This document shows, in pieces, positions 1 through 10,650 of a stretch of DNA of 64,000 nucleotides; position 1 is the stretch's first letter; each line of letters starts with the position of its first letter. Position numbers and translations under genes: made by a program. Where the stretch lies: contig CADCSX010000010.1 in assembly GCA_902805475.1 (NCBI GenBank), positions 868,001 to 932,000 on the forward strand, read 5' to 3'. Under the pieces are notes generated by a model. The model saw only the letters and a list, made by a program, of their open reading frames with translations. It was not told where the DNA came from and did no database searches. This DNA is from Entonaema liquescens (taxonomy: Eukaryota > Ascomycota > Sordariomycetes > Xylariales > Xylariaceae).

Positions 1-122
1 CAACTTCCGAACTAATGTATATAACTATCGTATCTATAAGCTATGTATTTCTAAGACCATCATCCGTTTATATATACTTCCTAGATTGTACTAGCTCAAT
101 GTAACTACTAGTGCCGAGTTTC

Positions 123-1731
123 CTATTTCTGCGGCTTTCCCATTGCTCGTAACTTAGCACCGTACGTCCATAGAAGGAACGGGGCAGGCCACCCTACGAC
201 GACGAATGTGAGAGCGAGAACTGTGTTGCCCCAGCCATACCCTAGATTTTGATACATCGTCGGCGCGAAGATAGGAAAAGCAAAGCCGGCAATGCTCCGG
301 AGGAACTGCGAAGCGGCTGACGCAGATGCAACATACTGACGATAGGCATCCATCACGTATGCCTGCATCGATTGCGTATTGTTGATGATTCCACAGCCGA
401 GAATGGCGATACCGACATCAGGGACTACCCAAGGTAGATGTTTTTCCGCCGTCCATCCGTAAATAAGTAAGCCAAGTGGGATGAGGATTGCTCCAGGAAT
501 CATTAGAGGTACACGGTATTCCGGTGCGGTGTTATTACCAGCCTTGGCTTTGAGATACGCCCACAAACGATCCATCATCCTACTTCCTACTTGTGCGGCA
601 ACGGTATAGCCGATAACTAGAGCTATATAGTTGAGGCCACTCTGGGTCTCACTTTGTCCATATCGGTCTATCCACAGGGTTGCAAATGTTGATAGGACGA
701 GGTATAGCATGCCGAAGTTGTAAGCTAGGAATATAGCAACGACCTGTAGAATGGGCTGGGTAACAAGTAGTCGGAAAGGTCGAGTTAGGGAGATGGAGAG
801 TCTACTTTTTAGAGTTTCAGATGCAGCTTGCGTTGCTGTATAGTAAGGGTTGCCTGTGCTTTTCCGTAGCTTAGCTGCCCTTCTGTTGAGTAAGATAACT
901 TCGTAAGTTTCTGAGAACACGAAAAAAGCTATTATTACGAGAAGCCCATCGTAGATCGAAAGAATCCAGAACGTCCATCTCCATCCGATTGATTGCGAGA
1001 CGGCGCCCCCGATGATAGGACCGAGTGCTGGTCCTAGGAGAGGGATGAACGTAGAAATGGCGAAGGAAGCCCCACGTTGGGCAGGTATCCAGGTGTCTGA
1101 CAAGACGGGATTGCTAATGGCGAACTCAGCACTGGCCCCGATACCCGAAAGAATACGGCTCGCAATCAGTAGACCCGGAGTCTGGCTGAATCCAGCGACG
1201 GTATTCCACAGGATGTAGAAGCAACTCGATAGCATCCACACTGGCCGACGTCCAAAAACTTCGGCGAGAGGTGATAGGACCATTGGGCCGAATGCGAAGG
1301 CCAAAACAAAAATGGAAAGGAATATTTGAGTCTCTTCCTCGTCTGTCTTGAGATCTACTGCAATGCTCTTTAGGGCTGGAGCTAGCATCGCGCCAGACAT
1401 GAGAGTGACCAGGCCTCCGTTGGAAAGGAGGATTGTGATCACCCATTTCCGCGTAAGGGACCAATTGTAAGGATGTTCAGGGTCGTCATCGCCGTTCCAA
1501 GTAACCTATTGATAGTATATTAGTTATTGCTACTCAGTACTTTGTAGGATATCTATATGACTTCTATCTCTTTTCTCGAGGTTCTCCTTGCTTTCTTGAT
1601 TATCTCTTCTTCACTAGACTAGAGAGTGTTTGACCTACTAATAAAGGATCTACCTCTACCCTAATAGACTCGATAACCGGCTCTATAGCCTCCAGGTTGG
1701 TTGGGTACTTCTCGGTATCTTGGGCGGTCAT
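123..1731 (-). CDS. MFS drug/H+ antiporter-type transporter
   Basis: Major facilitator superfamily membrane transporter, probably of the 12-helix DHA1 multidrug type, acting as a proton-coupled exporter. Exon 2 (1505..123) encodes about 460 residues. It shows motif A after TM2 (LAEVFGRRP), the TM4 arginine motif (ASRILSGIGAS) and the TM5 antiporter motif C (LGPALGPIIGG). The exon opens with a typical cytosolic lead (DPEHPYNWSLTRKW) and has no in-frame ATG before it. I therefore propose a first exon 1731..1639 starting MTAQDTEKYP, joined through an intron 1638..1506 (donor GTAGGT, acceptor ATAG, phase 0), for about 491 aa in total. Family and exon 2 are secure. The exact first donor is inferred, and CTA|GTGAAG is an alternative. 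The substrate cannot be read from the sequence. Confidence 0.85.
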
Positions 1732-2181
1732 AGTGTATATGATACTTTCTAGGTTGTCAACTACTCACGAGAGGGGACGTTGTATTTAAGAAAGCATTCA
1801 AGGCGGCCCACTATATGTGGTTCCAAGGCCAAGAGGAGAGGTGAGGGCCTTAAGCGACGGGCACAGCTACATTATCATTATACACATTATATAGGTATAT
1901 CTTTGGGACGTCATAGTAGTATGAACTATACCCAGTATCTAACAGCTTACTGCATTAGCGACGTTCGTAACCGCCCCCCTGTTATATGTCGAACACTTAA
2001 ATAGTGATACCCCTATAAGACCCCCCAATCAGGCAGGCTCGGATGGAAAATAGAAGGCTAGCGACCCAGAATATCTCGTCCTAAGGCCCAACATACACCT
2101 GTTTCTGTTTATTAGGGAGCAATGCATAGATGACCAGTTGGTAATGTTAAGCCAGCTTGGATACGTGAAGACGACTCTCGG

Positions 2182-2487
2182 GTGCGATCTCGGCGCCGTA
2201 AATATTGCGCTCCCTATTCATACGAACATAACAGGGGTTTCAGCGGAATGCGAGTGTCGTTCGTATTCCGCCGTAACTCCGAAGCTGCAGGCCAATTGTT
2301 CAAGCTTGTTGGTGACATTGCGTTAATACCCACACCCACTTCCGGCAAAGAGATTCCGGGAATAGGATCCTATTTTAAGATGGACCGCGGCTTATCAGAT
2401 TCTTCCCATGTATCTTATTGGTGGAACAGATTCACCAAAGAACAGGCTAGTGAGATCATTGGACTGAGATCCCAGCTGGTTCTTTAG
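2182..2487 (+). other. Unrecognised open frame, possible gene fragment
   Basis: An open frame of about 100 codons whose first start is non-ATG or poorly placed. From about residue 22 the composition looks protein-like (MRVSFVFRRN, then GKEIPGIGSYF and YWWNRFTKEQ). I do not recognise a family. It may be the remnant of a degraded gene in the AT-rich spacer or a chance frame. The low confidence reflects the absence of any domain, splice or start evidence. Confidence 0.2.
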
Positions 2488-3183
2488 GGTATCTAACTCA
2501 CTGTGCATAGGATGCCTCTGTTTGGTTAGTTATGGCATTCATCCCCGATTAAGCTCGTTGCAATCTATGGGAGGCGCGAACGTCACGAGGAGTCAATATT
2601 GTATGTACACTAGACGTAGCGAGTAATGCGTCTTTACATACTGTAGCACTAATTTATATGAATATTACTAGTGGAACACTAAATACATTCTCAAATCCAG
2701 GCTGATTTGATATAGGTAAGGCGTCCGATGTTATTATATTGAAAATGTTTAAAACTCTAACCTAGATAGCTTCACTTGCTGGCGGTTAGGTAGGTAGTGA
2801 ATAGGTACCTCTTATTTAATTTATGTTAATCAACGAACTGGCTAGGCAGATGTAACCCTCACAATATAATAGATACCTACTTATCTCTAAATATTTCTTT
2901 ACTTGAACTAGTGTAGGTTGTTGAGGCTCCGCTAAGAGTTGTGCTTGCCTCCGCGGGGGTTTGCGGATTCGGGAAGTTAGTAGCTGAACCGGGCTGCGGT
3001 TATATGCTCACTTGCATGTTACGGACTTCCTCGGAGTCGTGGTTGCTGTATTCGTACTTACTGTCCTCTAAGCTCTTACGAGATGGGAGCAGGTGCAAGG
3101 GAGGGTTTTCTCACAGATCCCGCATGGCAATCACGGCACCGTGCTAGCTTGCTTGACTTGCACAGTAGGACTTGCTGGTATGG

Positions 3184-3230
3184 GCCCCGCTTAGATTAAA
3201 TAAAATATTACCGCTTTAGGGAAGCGGGGC
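3184..3230. repeat. 9-bp perfect inverted repeat with a second complementary 7-mer pair
   Basis: GCCCCGCTT (3184-3192) is the exact reverse complement of AAGCGGGGC (3222-3230), with a 29-nt AT-rich loop. Directly 3' of each arm, AGATTAA (3193-3199) and TTAATCT (3231-3237) are also reverse complements. The two pairs are interlocked, not nested. This could be a relic of a miniature element end or a chance hairpin. Confidence 0.4.
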
Positions 3231-3553
3231 TTAATCTTGACCAATCGGAGCTAAGATCAACTTTATCGTGAAGATAGGACCACGCACCGGGAGCCATCAG
3301 CCCGAGTGACAATTAAGCGATGGGTCAAGAGTTGGGAAGACAGAACGATGATCGATTAGAGAAGATGCTGTACGGGACTATATAGCTACGATAAATCAAA
3401 GGAGATGATTTGATCTAACTATCTACCTAGTTATCTAGTTACTGTTAGATACTAGGTAACTAGAACGTAACTGCAAAAGCATAGGTAGGTAATGCTTAAT
3501 GGAAACCTAATTTGCTCGGCAAATTGATACTACTGTCCATATCCCTTATACTC

Positions 3554-4857
3554 CTAGTCCGGTACTCCGTTGGTAATTTTAAACTGCATAACATCATCCT
3601 GGTTGATTAGGTCGAGTCCAGAGAATACACCCTCTGGACATCGTATTACCTCCCAGTGGAATATGTTGTCGCTGTTTACTTGGAAGATCACAGACTTAAG
3701 ACAATGGCAAGATTGTGCACATGAATAAGTTATATCACTGGTTGCCTCCCAAAAATCCCAAGTCTGATGGTCATCAGGATCATAGTGCCAGCCGGCGGCG
3801 ATTTTCAGCTCGCGTAGGTGGACAAAGCGCGATAGCTGAGAAGCGACCTCCTATATATAGCATGTTAGTTCGCAACGCGGGATATATATGAGTCAGCAAC
3901 ATACCTCTTCTTTCCAATTGTAATTTGGAATATCTTCGAGAGCAAGATTCTCTAGGAAAGGGAACATGACGTTTATATCTTTCCATGATGTTAGCTATGT
4001 CTTAAAAGATAGTGTTGTAGTAACCCACTGTCAAAAATCATGACTCCATTGATGTGGGGTTGCCGCATGCAGACCTGGAGGCTTGTTAATCTCGGGAGAC
4101 GCAAATCTGCGCGAAGGTCGGGACCGGGTCTAAGGCAGTTGCTCCCGATACCCAGATGCCGTATGTTAGGGAACATTCGTATGAAACCGGTAGCTTTAGT
4201 AGAGTGAAATCCTCTAAGTTGAATTTCAAGCGTATTGAAAGACGCTGTACGATGGAGTTGCGTATTGAGCACTTCCAATATGGCCAGCTCATAGGATGTA
4301 GCTAATTGATATGCTGGTCTATAGGCTTTGATAGTAATTCTAAGCTCACCAAGTCTCTTCATTTTATCGATAAGCGACAGCATACAGTCGATCAAAGGGG
4401 CGGCCAATTTAAGCGTGGCTGAGTTAAGAGATTCTAGGAAGAAAACAGGATATCGCTCGTCGTTCTCGTCAAGAAGCGATGTAAGGATGATATGCATGGA
4501 TCTATTGAGCCCATAATTAGAAACTCCGGGTTGAGATAGAAATATATACAGTACTCACCTAACCTGAGTAATGAGTGTCTTGGTTTGTTTATGATCACTG
4601 AGGACCCCCAAGTCTTCCTTCAAGGAACGGAACGTGCCAGTCACCTTTATATTCTGAAGTCGGAAGTCCCAACCCACGCTCCGGAGACCCTGGCAAGTTT
4701 GTGCAAGAGCTCGTTTTGAGGTAGAGTCACAGGCCTCGAATATCTCACGGCTCACGTAAATAGGCAAGCGCTCTATAGCGGATTTGTGAAGATTTACCGT
4801 CTTGTCTACTGCCATTAACCAGCGTTTGGAAGAACTGGGAACGGGGAAGGAAGACAT
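3554..4857 (-). pseudogene. F-box-like protein, one reading-frame break
   Basis: Probable cytosolic/nuclear F-box adaptor of fungal expanded type, which would link a target to an SCF ubiquitin ligase. Exon 1 (4857..4559) has an F-box-like start: IERLPIYVSREIFEACDSTS, then LAQTCQGLRSVGWDFRL. Intron 4558..4502 has donor GTGAGT, branch CTAAT and acceptor AATAG. Exon 2 (4501..3905) carries leucine-rich segments. Intron 3904..3851 has GTATGT, CTAAC and TATAG. Exon 3 (3850..3554) ends at TAG. Within exon 2 the frame reaches TAA at about 3993-3991 (after LLRHS) while the downstream coding frame (WKDINVMFPFLENLAL) is offset, so one missing base near 3997 is the simplest explanation. A poor-donor intron ending at the nearby TAG is an alternative. 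Corrected length is about 397 aa. It is paralogous to the gene at 5960-7091 (shared SVGWD-F/Y-RL). Confidence 0.65.
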
Positions 4858-5959
4858 GGCGAATGATTATTTAGAGAAGGGGATAGTAGCACGATAGCGG
4901 TTCGAGTTAGACGTGCTGTCGCGGTTGATAAAGGCCCGAGAGTTCTGTGATCACGCAACAGCCTGATAGCGATAGACTGATGGTATCACTGCCTCAAGTT
5001 TGAAGCTGTTTACCACCCAATAAATGGCCACCCCAGGGCCTAGATAGCAAGGCTTGAGATCTACTGGGAAGGTGCGAATATTGCGGCAAGCAACCCACCT
5101 CTAAACCTTTCGTGTGATTTCGAACGCCTCGGACTGTGGGTGAAGGTATGATTGCCTGAAAAAGCTTAACGTAGGTTTATATTGATATATTTTTGAGGTG
5201 ATGTCAAGCTTGGAAGGGTTTAGGAATGTTGGTTCGAATGAATATCTCGGAGTGATTGCTTTGTGTACCTAGATATTAAATAGGTGTAGGTAAATGGCGT
5301 TGGAGAGGGAAGACGTTGATTCTTGATCCAATTTGCTGGAAAGGATGCTAGGCTGTAATTTCCATGGATCACTGTAGGTGGTTCGGTTGCAGTGCTACTT
5401 GAAAAATACTGGCGTCTCATAAATAAAGAGGCATTCTAGAGCATGAGCTTGGGTTCCTTATTAGGTACTGCATGTCATTTCCAAGGTATTGGCTTTGGTA
5501 CGGTCTGGGGCGGGTGAGAAATTAATACCCCTACTAATAATCCTCCCTTATCCAGCCTGCGTCGCAACGTTTTACGTTGATAATTCCGTGATGAGGAATA
5601 CGCTACATGAGCCCTGATAACATTTGAACCGGAGATCACACGATACTCTGCCATTTCCCACTCCGATTCCTAATGAGGTATATGAAGTTTCTCTAAGCTG
5701 AGTGCTTTGGCCACGATTAGTACTGCTCCCCTTGTCGCTCTATCACAAATGCATTATATTGGGATATCGACGATATATTTAGTAGCTATGTATCTAGAGA
5801 AATCTCCAGTCGGGGGGACTATAATAATACATATAGGAATCTATAAGTGGGTGTATATAAGTGGATGTATGATCCCAGTCATATACCATCCCCAGCTCTA
5901 ATATCCTGCTCACACTACCCCTCATACTACTACGCGAATCCCAAGCAGAAATGATATGC
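4858..5959. other. Intergenic spacer between two F-box genes
   Basis: It holds only short random frames. AT-rich, with isolated TAGGTA-like pieces near 5269-5290. I see no RNA gene or mobile element. Confidence 0.5.
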
Positions 5960-7091
5960 CTAAGGCAGTGTTATCCACCTTTTGTTCGCGCGAATCTCGG
6001 ATATAGCCTCATTGGCCCGCCTTGTTTGCATTATGCACTCATATCGGGCAAATCGGTGCGTGGAGCGTTCCGCATAATACTGCATCGCATGCTGTAGAAA
6101 GAGAATTAGCAAATTGACACAATATTGAGCGAATAATTAGATAACATACAACATCGCTCGACCAGATGGTAGGGCCAATAGTTAGAGACGTCACGTTGGG
6201 GAACATACGCGCCGCATCTGTGCTTGGATTAGCTTCATACCCTAAGGGTCCGAAAAGGGTTCATCAGAAATAGCTTACTGTGATACCGCCCCTGGCCCGC
6301 AATCTTTTTGTAGCCAAAATCTAAGACGAGGCTTCTGACTCCCTTCATGACTATACGTTTCCCGTCAGGACAAAACTCTGTTCTGAAGCACCAGGAGGGC
6401 AATTGGACGTGTCTCAGATTTGTCAAGCCGCATAAAATAAGCCCAACTTTAGGTGTCTCGAAGTTGTCTAATGAGATAAACTCTACTTCCTTGGAGAGTT
6501 CGCTCTTACTTAGGGCTAGAGCCATAAAGTTAGAGCACACGGCATCTTGGATCCCATCCGAAAGGGGCCTATTTCGTTTACGGGGTTCCACATAGATCTT
6601 GAGGGTTTTCATTCCCTTCATTTTGCCAATGAGAGGTACTAGTGGACTGAACTGACGAATAGCCGCTTCACGGTTCACGGTGTCGAGGAATGGCAGTTGT
6701 TCTTTGCCACTGGGGTTGCGAATCCTAACACATAGAGAGCTTCCATTTGTTAGTAGTCCTTACAAGAGGCTAGGCTAGAGGTGTATAATGCTTACGTAGT
6801 GTGGGTAAACTCAAAGGATGGATGGTTGGCCAGCGTGAGGAAATCAGCCTTTAGTAATCGGGGCGTATTTGTTCGCCTGATGTATGGAAGGCGATAGTCC
6901 CATCCCACGGAGCGCAGTCTTTTAGACACCCGCGCAAGGGCATTCCAAGAAGCGGGATCGGCAACGTGGAATATCATGCGTAGCACTTCGGTTGGCATAC
7001 GCTCCAAAAGGGAGAGTACAGATTCTCCTGGACGTGGGAGACACACCTCACCCACTGTTGAAAGCGGGATAAGGGATCCGTAATCCGCCAT
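5960..7091 (-). pseudogene. F-box-like protein, single-base frame break in an A/T run
   Basis: Tandem same-strand paralogue of the gene at 3554-4857. Exon 1 (7091..6796) contains the F-box: LLERMPTEVLRMIFHVADPA followed by ARVSKRLRSVGWDYRL. Intron 6795..6725 has donor GTAAGC and acceptor TTAG. Exon 2 (6724..6150) encodes leucine-rich sequence. Intron 6149..6092 has GTATGT and CTACAG. Exon 3 (6091..5960) ends at TAG. Exon 2 as written terminates at 6235. Removing one base of the AAAA run at 6253-6256 (TTTT on the coding strand) keeps the frame open into PSTDAARMFPNVTSLTIG, a typical F-box-repeat segment, and gives about 333 aa. The break is therefore either recent decay or an assembly indel. 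The target is unknown. Confidence 0.7.
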
Positions 7092-8306
7092 TTGGAAGTT
7101 GTTGATGAGGGAAGAATCTTGTGATAGTGTCCACGAAAGAATAGGGTAAGTTGACTCGCGATCGTGAGTATCCGAAGATGAATGAAGGTAGAGGTTGACT
7201 GATGTAGGTAGTATAAATAGAAGTTACCTAGTAGGTAAACAAATGAGGGATGGTGTTGTTGTGTTTTTATCAGATTGTCAGATTGTTTACAGGATCTGTC
7301 TAGTGAAAGATATTAGCTACCTAGGTAGATAGATAGGACTGCGGTTTATATAACAAGAACTAGACCCACTCGCCGACATAAACGTACCTATCTAACGTAC
7401 CTATCTAACGTACCAGTCATATCAAATGTTTTCTACAATGCGGCGTGGTGGGTTACGACACAAAGGTTGTCGCGTCATGCACATATATGACAGTGCGTAT
7501 GAATTTACCACTACAGGACCATACCACAAGTACTACAGTGCCATTCAGATATCGCCGTATCTCCTTCTTTTACAGTGAGTCAGTACCAAGTTCTTACGCC
7601 ATTAGGAGTAATCACATAACCCTTTACGGTGGTTGGTATTATATTATAGATAGTATCTTATAGTGGGTGTAAATGTAGAATACAGGACATTAAATTATTT
7701 CTTATCTCGAGCTTCGATATTTCGGGGCAACGGTTCCTTTCAAAATAGCGGTGGTCTATGCCTTCCGTCTTTTCGTGCTTTTTGGACCTTCGGTGCCTAC
7801 TGAATAATGGAAGGCACGGCGCTGGTATTTCTAGTGTGACTTCCTTCCGTTGCTATAGCTAGGTATACCTAAGAGAGAGAAACAGCGATTCCCAGCCTTA
7901 TCATCGACGTAACTTCCGTCCCAAGGCCCCAGATCTAGATATATAAACGTCGGCCGTCCCCCTCGTAATACACTTCGCATTCCATTCCATCCACCGCATA
8001 TCACATAGGTTAACTTTCAAGCATTTTTTTTGTCCTGCAACTTAAACTTAAATCCCAAAAAACCTCCTTCACTGAAGTTGATTCATTTCTTCCTTTAGCA
8101 TCACCAAGGGTTAAGCCTTGTCAACTATTGACCAGATCTTCACCTTCATCCTTGCGGCCTAGGTACGTTTCATTATCGGATATCCTCTTCCCGGTACGCT
8201 AGTCCTTTCATCCCATATACATATTAAAACCCTCTTCAAAGCACTTCCACAGTGAGCTGTGCATTAATACTAATAATCTCATTTGAGCAGATTGAAAAGT
8301 ATCAGA
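7092..8306. other. Intergenic region and probable promoter of the 8307 gene
   Basis: The left half is AT-rich with TAGGTA microsatellite bits and a 13-nt tandem repeat. The right half (about 7940-8300) resembles a fungal promoter/leader: TATAAA at 7942-7947, then pyrimidine-rich tracts before the ATG at 8307. No gene is recognised. Confidence 0.4.
7382..7414. repeat. 13-nt tandem repeat, 2.5 copies
   Basis: Unit ACGTACCTATCTA at 7382-7394 and 7395-7407, then a partial third copy. It carries the TACCTA motif seen throughout the window's spacers. Confidence 0.8.
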
Positions 8307-9710
8307 ATGGAACCCCAATCCTTTCTCTATGCTGGCGACAGTAATGAACGCTTATCTAAAGATTGGATTCACGAGGGTAGTCTTCAAAGCCCCGAAGAGT
8401 ATAGACGACGCACGGACTTGGTAGAAAAGCTAAGAAATTCCGAAGACAGTTTCTCGAAATTGTCGGGGTACAAGAATGTCAAAAACAGTTATCAGGCTTT
8501 CGAACGTTTCTCGAATGAACATCAGTGGCAAGCTGGAACGGACGACTGCCAGTTGCCAGTCCCGCCTGGACGGGTTGCATCTATTCAAACGGGCCGGATT
8601 ACCCAATGCTTCCCTTCCAGTCTAGACAATCGGAAACCTCAGCCCAATAGTCCCCGTGTAGGCACTAATCCTCCGGTCGCGCGCTTTAAGAAACTAAGAA
8701 TTACCGACCAAAAGGACAGCAGCGATATCAATATGGGTGACACCGATACCTTCGAGTCTAGCATCGAAAGTGATGAGCCTCTTACCAGTGGAGACGAGTG
8801 CATCATTGACATCGATGAGGATGAATCCGACATGGATGGAGAGGATACTCCTGGAGAGCTGGTTCCTCTAACTGCTGTTGTGCTTGGAACTGAGTCTACT
8901 ATCTACTATTGGCATTATCCTAAGGCTCACATGTCATGGGTCAAGCGTGTCTGGAGCGCTCTGGACCCTGAACTCCCGGACATAGCGAAGGACGCTGCCG
9001 CAATGATACTTCTAGCTGACAGAAATAAGGGTTTCACCCTAAGCCCTATCTTCAAGTACATCAACCAGCAAGCTAAATTTAAGGTCCAGGGTATGAAAGC
9101 CCATAGTATTCCGCGCCTATACCTGGCAATCCTCCAAGCTACGGCCTTATGCGATGGCGGAGCTAAATCAAGCATCTACAAGCTTATTCCGTCTCTGAAA
9201 CCAGATGATCGCCCATTATCTGCACTCTATAATCCTCTTTACCATCTAGATACCTGGTATTGGGGCTCTCCCAGATTGTTTGTAGAGGTATTCCCCACAC
9301 ACCCTCCCAAAGGCCTTACACAGTCCTACGCTAGCTTAGGTCTGATTGACGACTTCAAGTGGCCGGTAGACTGGGCCATGGACTGGGACTCGGAATCGTC
9401 TAAAGGAGAACGTCTTTGCTTCGAAAAGATGTCTCCGCTTTGGGAAGCTCACCTGATGGAAGGCAGTCGGGAATCGAACCCTGAATGGTACAACCCATGT
9501 GTTTCATTTGAAAAGGGGGTCAATCCAGCAGGTCCGGCTACGATGCACCGTGGAATTGTTAATAACGCTAAACAGTTTGAGAAATGCAAGCAGTCAGAGG
9601 AAAAGTATCAGTTCTTGACAGCGCAGCTGAAACTGATGATCCAAACCGGAAATATTAATGGAGATACGGTCGGTCAACTCATGAAACAGATCGAAGATCA
9701 TAGTATCTAG
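8307..9710 (+). CDS. Hypothetical acidic-linker protein, 467 aa
   Basis: Single-exon gene. I chose the ATG at 8307 (MEPQSFLY) because the longer frame only adds codons from a TTG. I do not recognise the family. The first ~130 residues are polar and Arg/Ser-rich. Residues ~135-180 form a very acidic stretch (runs such as DIDEDESDMDGED). The second half is a compact-looking domain rich in Trp/Tyr/Pro (YYWHYPKAHMSW, LDTWYWGSPRLF, WPVDWAMDWD). The C-terminus (about 45 residues) could form a helix or short coiled coil (QSEEKYQFLTAQLKL). There is no signal peptide or membrane segment, so it is probably intracellular. Codon use and the uninterrupted 467 codons support a real gene. It lies in the accessory island between broken F-box genes and the lectin pair. 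Confidence 0.75.
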   Translation: MEPQSFLYAGDSNERLSKDWIHEGSLQSPEEYRRRTDLVEKLRNSEDSFSKLSGYKNVKNSYQAFERFSNEHQWQAGTDDCQLPVPPGRVASIQTGRITQCFPSSLDNRKPQPNSPRVGTNPPVARFKKLRITDQKDSSDINMGDTDTFESSIESDEPLTSGDECIIDIDEDESDMDGEDTPGELVPLTAVVLGTESTIYYWHYPKAHMSWVKRVWSALDPELPDIAKDAAAMILLADRNKGFTLSPIFKYINQQAKFKVQGMKAHSIPRLYLAILQATALCDGGAKSSIYKLIPSLKPDDRPLSALYNPLYHLDTWYWGSPRLFVEVFPTHPPKGLTQSYASLGLIDDFKWPVDWAMDWDSESSKGERLCFEKMSPLWEAHLMEGSRESNPEWYNPCVSFEKGVNPAGPATMHRGIVNNAKQFEKCKQSEEKYQFLTAQLKLMIQTGNINGDTVGQLMKQIEDHSI

Positions 9711-9924
9711 AGTCAGTTCTACGTCGCTCACAATCTGCTTTTCGTAGCGACATGTTACCAATTAGAAGAGCGAAGGGGATGGTCCGGTTGGATGCCCTAG
9801 AATCTACCATGCGTCATGCCTTACGATAATTGTATGTTACAATCAAGCCTTCTAGGCCTCAATTTCAACATTTAGCGAGTATTAAATAATTAGAAAAGCT
9901 TTCTTCATAATCCTCGCTGACATC

Positions 9925-10650
9925 TCAAGACCCTATGGCTAACCATGTTACTCCGCACGAGTATAATACCGTGTCGGCCCAGCTGTCGGCATGGACGATG
10001 AATCCCCGTGGGCTTATATCTGTCGCATAAACCTTCACCCTAAAGTTTGTAGTCCCTCTCACGCTTGCGGTATTCATGCTAACTAGCACCTTCGGGGTCG
10101 AGTTGAACTCCCTTGTGAATTTGATCAAAGCTTCAGTTCTCTCTGTAGGCTGGTTCCATGGTCTGACATCACCTGTGTTCCAAGTGCCACAGTCAAGTCT
10201 AGTCTTTTCAGCTGGTGTAGAGGTTGGGGAGGCCACAACCACCTCCAGTCCAACTGACCGAAACTCGAGCTCTGCAACCACCGTGTCAAACTCGACCTTG
10301 AGCCACAACGCCAAGCCTTTCCCGTCTTCCTCCGGTTTGACATTGTGATTGTGCAATGAGATTGTGAAGTCTCCCGTTTTGCGCAGCCTCTTCTTCTGGA
10401 AGACCTCATCGCTTCCAGACATAATCACCACCTCATCAACGCGCGCGGTCTGAGATGAGAAATCCACCGCCACCTTATTGTAATAGGAGACATTATTCGG
10501 TATGCCGTGGAGAGGAAATAGAACGGTTCCTTTAAGCTCGCCGGCCTTTGTCGGTCGTATGATCGAGCCTCCCTCGTTGGCCGTAATTTTGAAAGAGTTG
10601 TCCAAGGTGTTGATGGCACCGGCGCCATGAGACGATACCCATACTCTCAT
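9925..10650 (-). CDS. Two-domain protein with C-terminal H-type lectin domain
   Basis: A 241-aa carbohydrate-binding protein with no signal peptide, so probably cytoplasmic like other fungal defence lectins. Residues 1-~135 form a beta-rich domain beginning MRVWVSSHGAGAIN and containing VAVDFSSQTARVDEV. The same domain makes up the whole protein at 12677-13084. Residues ~153-241 match the H-type lectin fold (Helix pomatia agglutinin family): CGTWNTGDVRPW at the start, FTREFNSTPKVLVSMNTA in the middle, and FIVHADSWADTVLYSC then VTWLAIG at the end. The start fits because it aligns with the paralogue's start (MATWISTHGIGA). In this family the sugar specificity is typically GalNAc, but no specificity can be assigned here. 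Single exon, intact. Confidence 0.82.
   Translation of the reverse strand: MRVWVSSHGAGAINTLDNSFKITANEGGSIIRPTKAGELKGTVLFPLHGIPNNVSYYNKVAVDFSSQTARVDEVVIMSGSDEVFQKKRLRKTGDFTISLHNHNVKPEEDGKGLALWLKVEFDTVVAELEFRSVGLEVVVASPTSTPAEKTRLDCGTWNTGDVRPWNQPTERTEALIKFTREFNSTPKVLVSMNTASVRGTTNFRVKVYATDISPRGFIVHADSWADTVLYSCGVTWLAIGS

Larger units (their letters stand above)
1732..3553. other. AT-rich intergenic region
   Basis: No complete gene is visible. The stretch contains one odd open frame (2182-2487), an inverted repeat (3184-3230) and several TAGGTA-like microsatellite bits near 2790 and 3480. Other short open frames here look random. Confidence 0.5.

Noticed and set aside
5620..5645. TTTGAACC string resembling a tRNA T-loop on the minus strand
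   Set aside because: No cloverleaf can be drawn from the neighbouring sequence.
9465..9482. tRNA-like T-arm string GGGAATCGAACC
   Set aside because: It lies inside the coding frame at 8307-9710 and no acceptor or anticodon arms are found around it.
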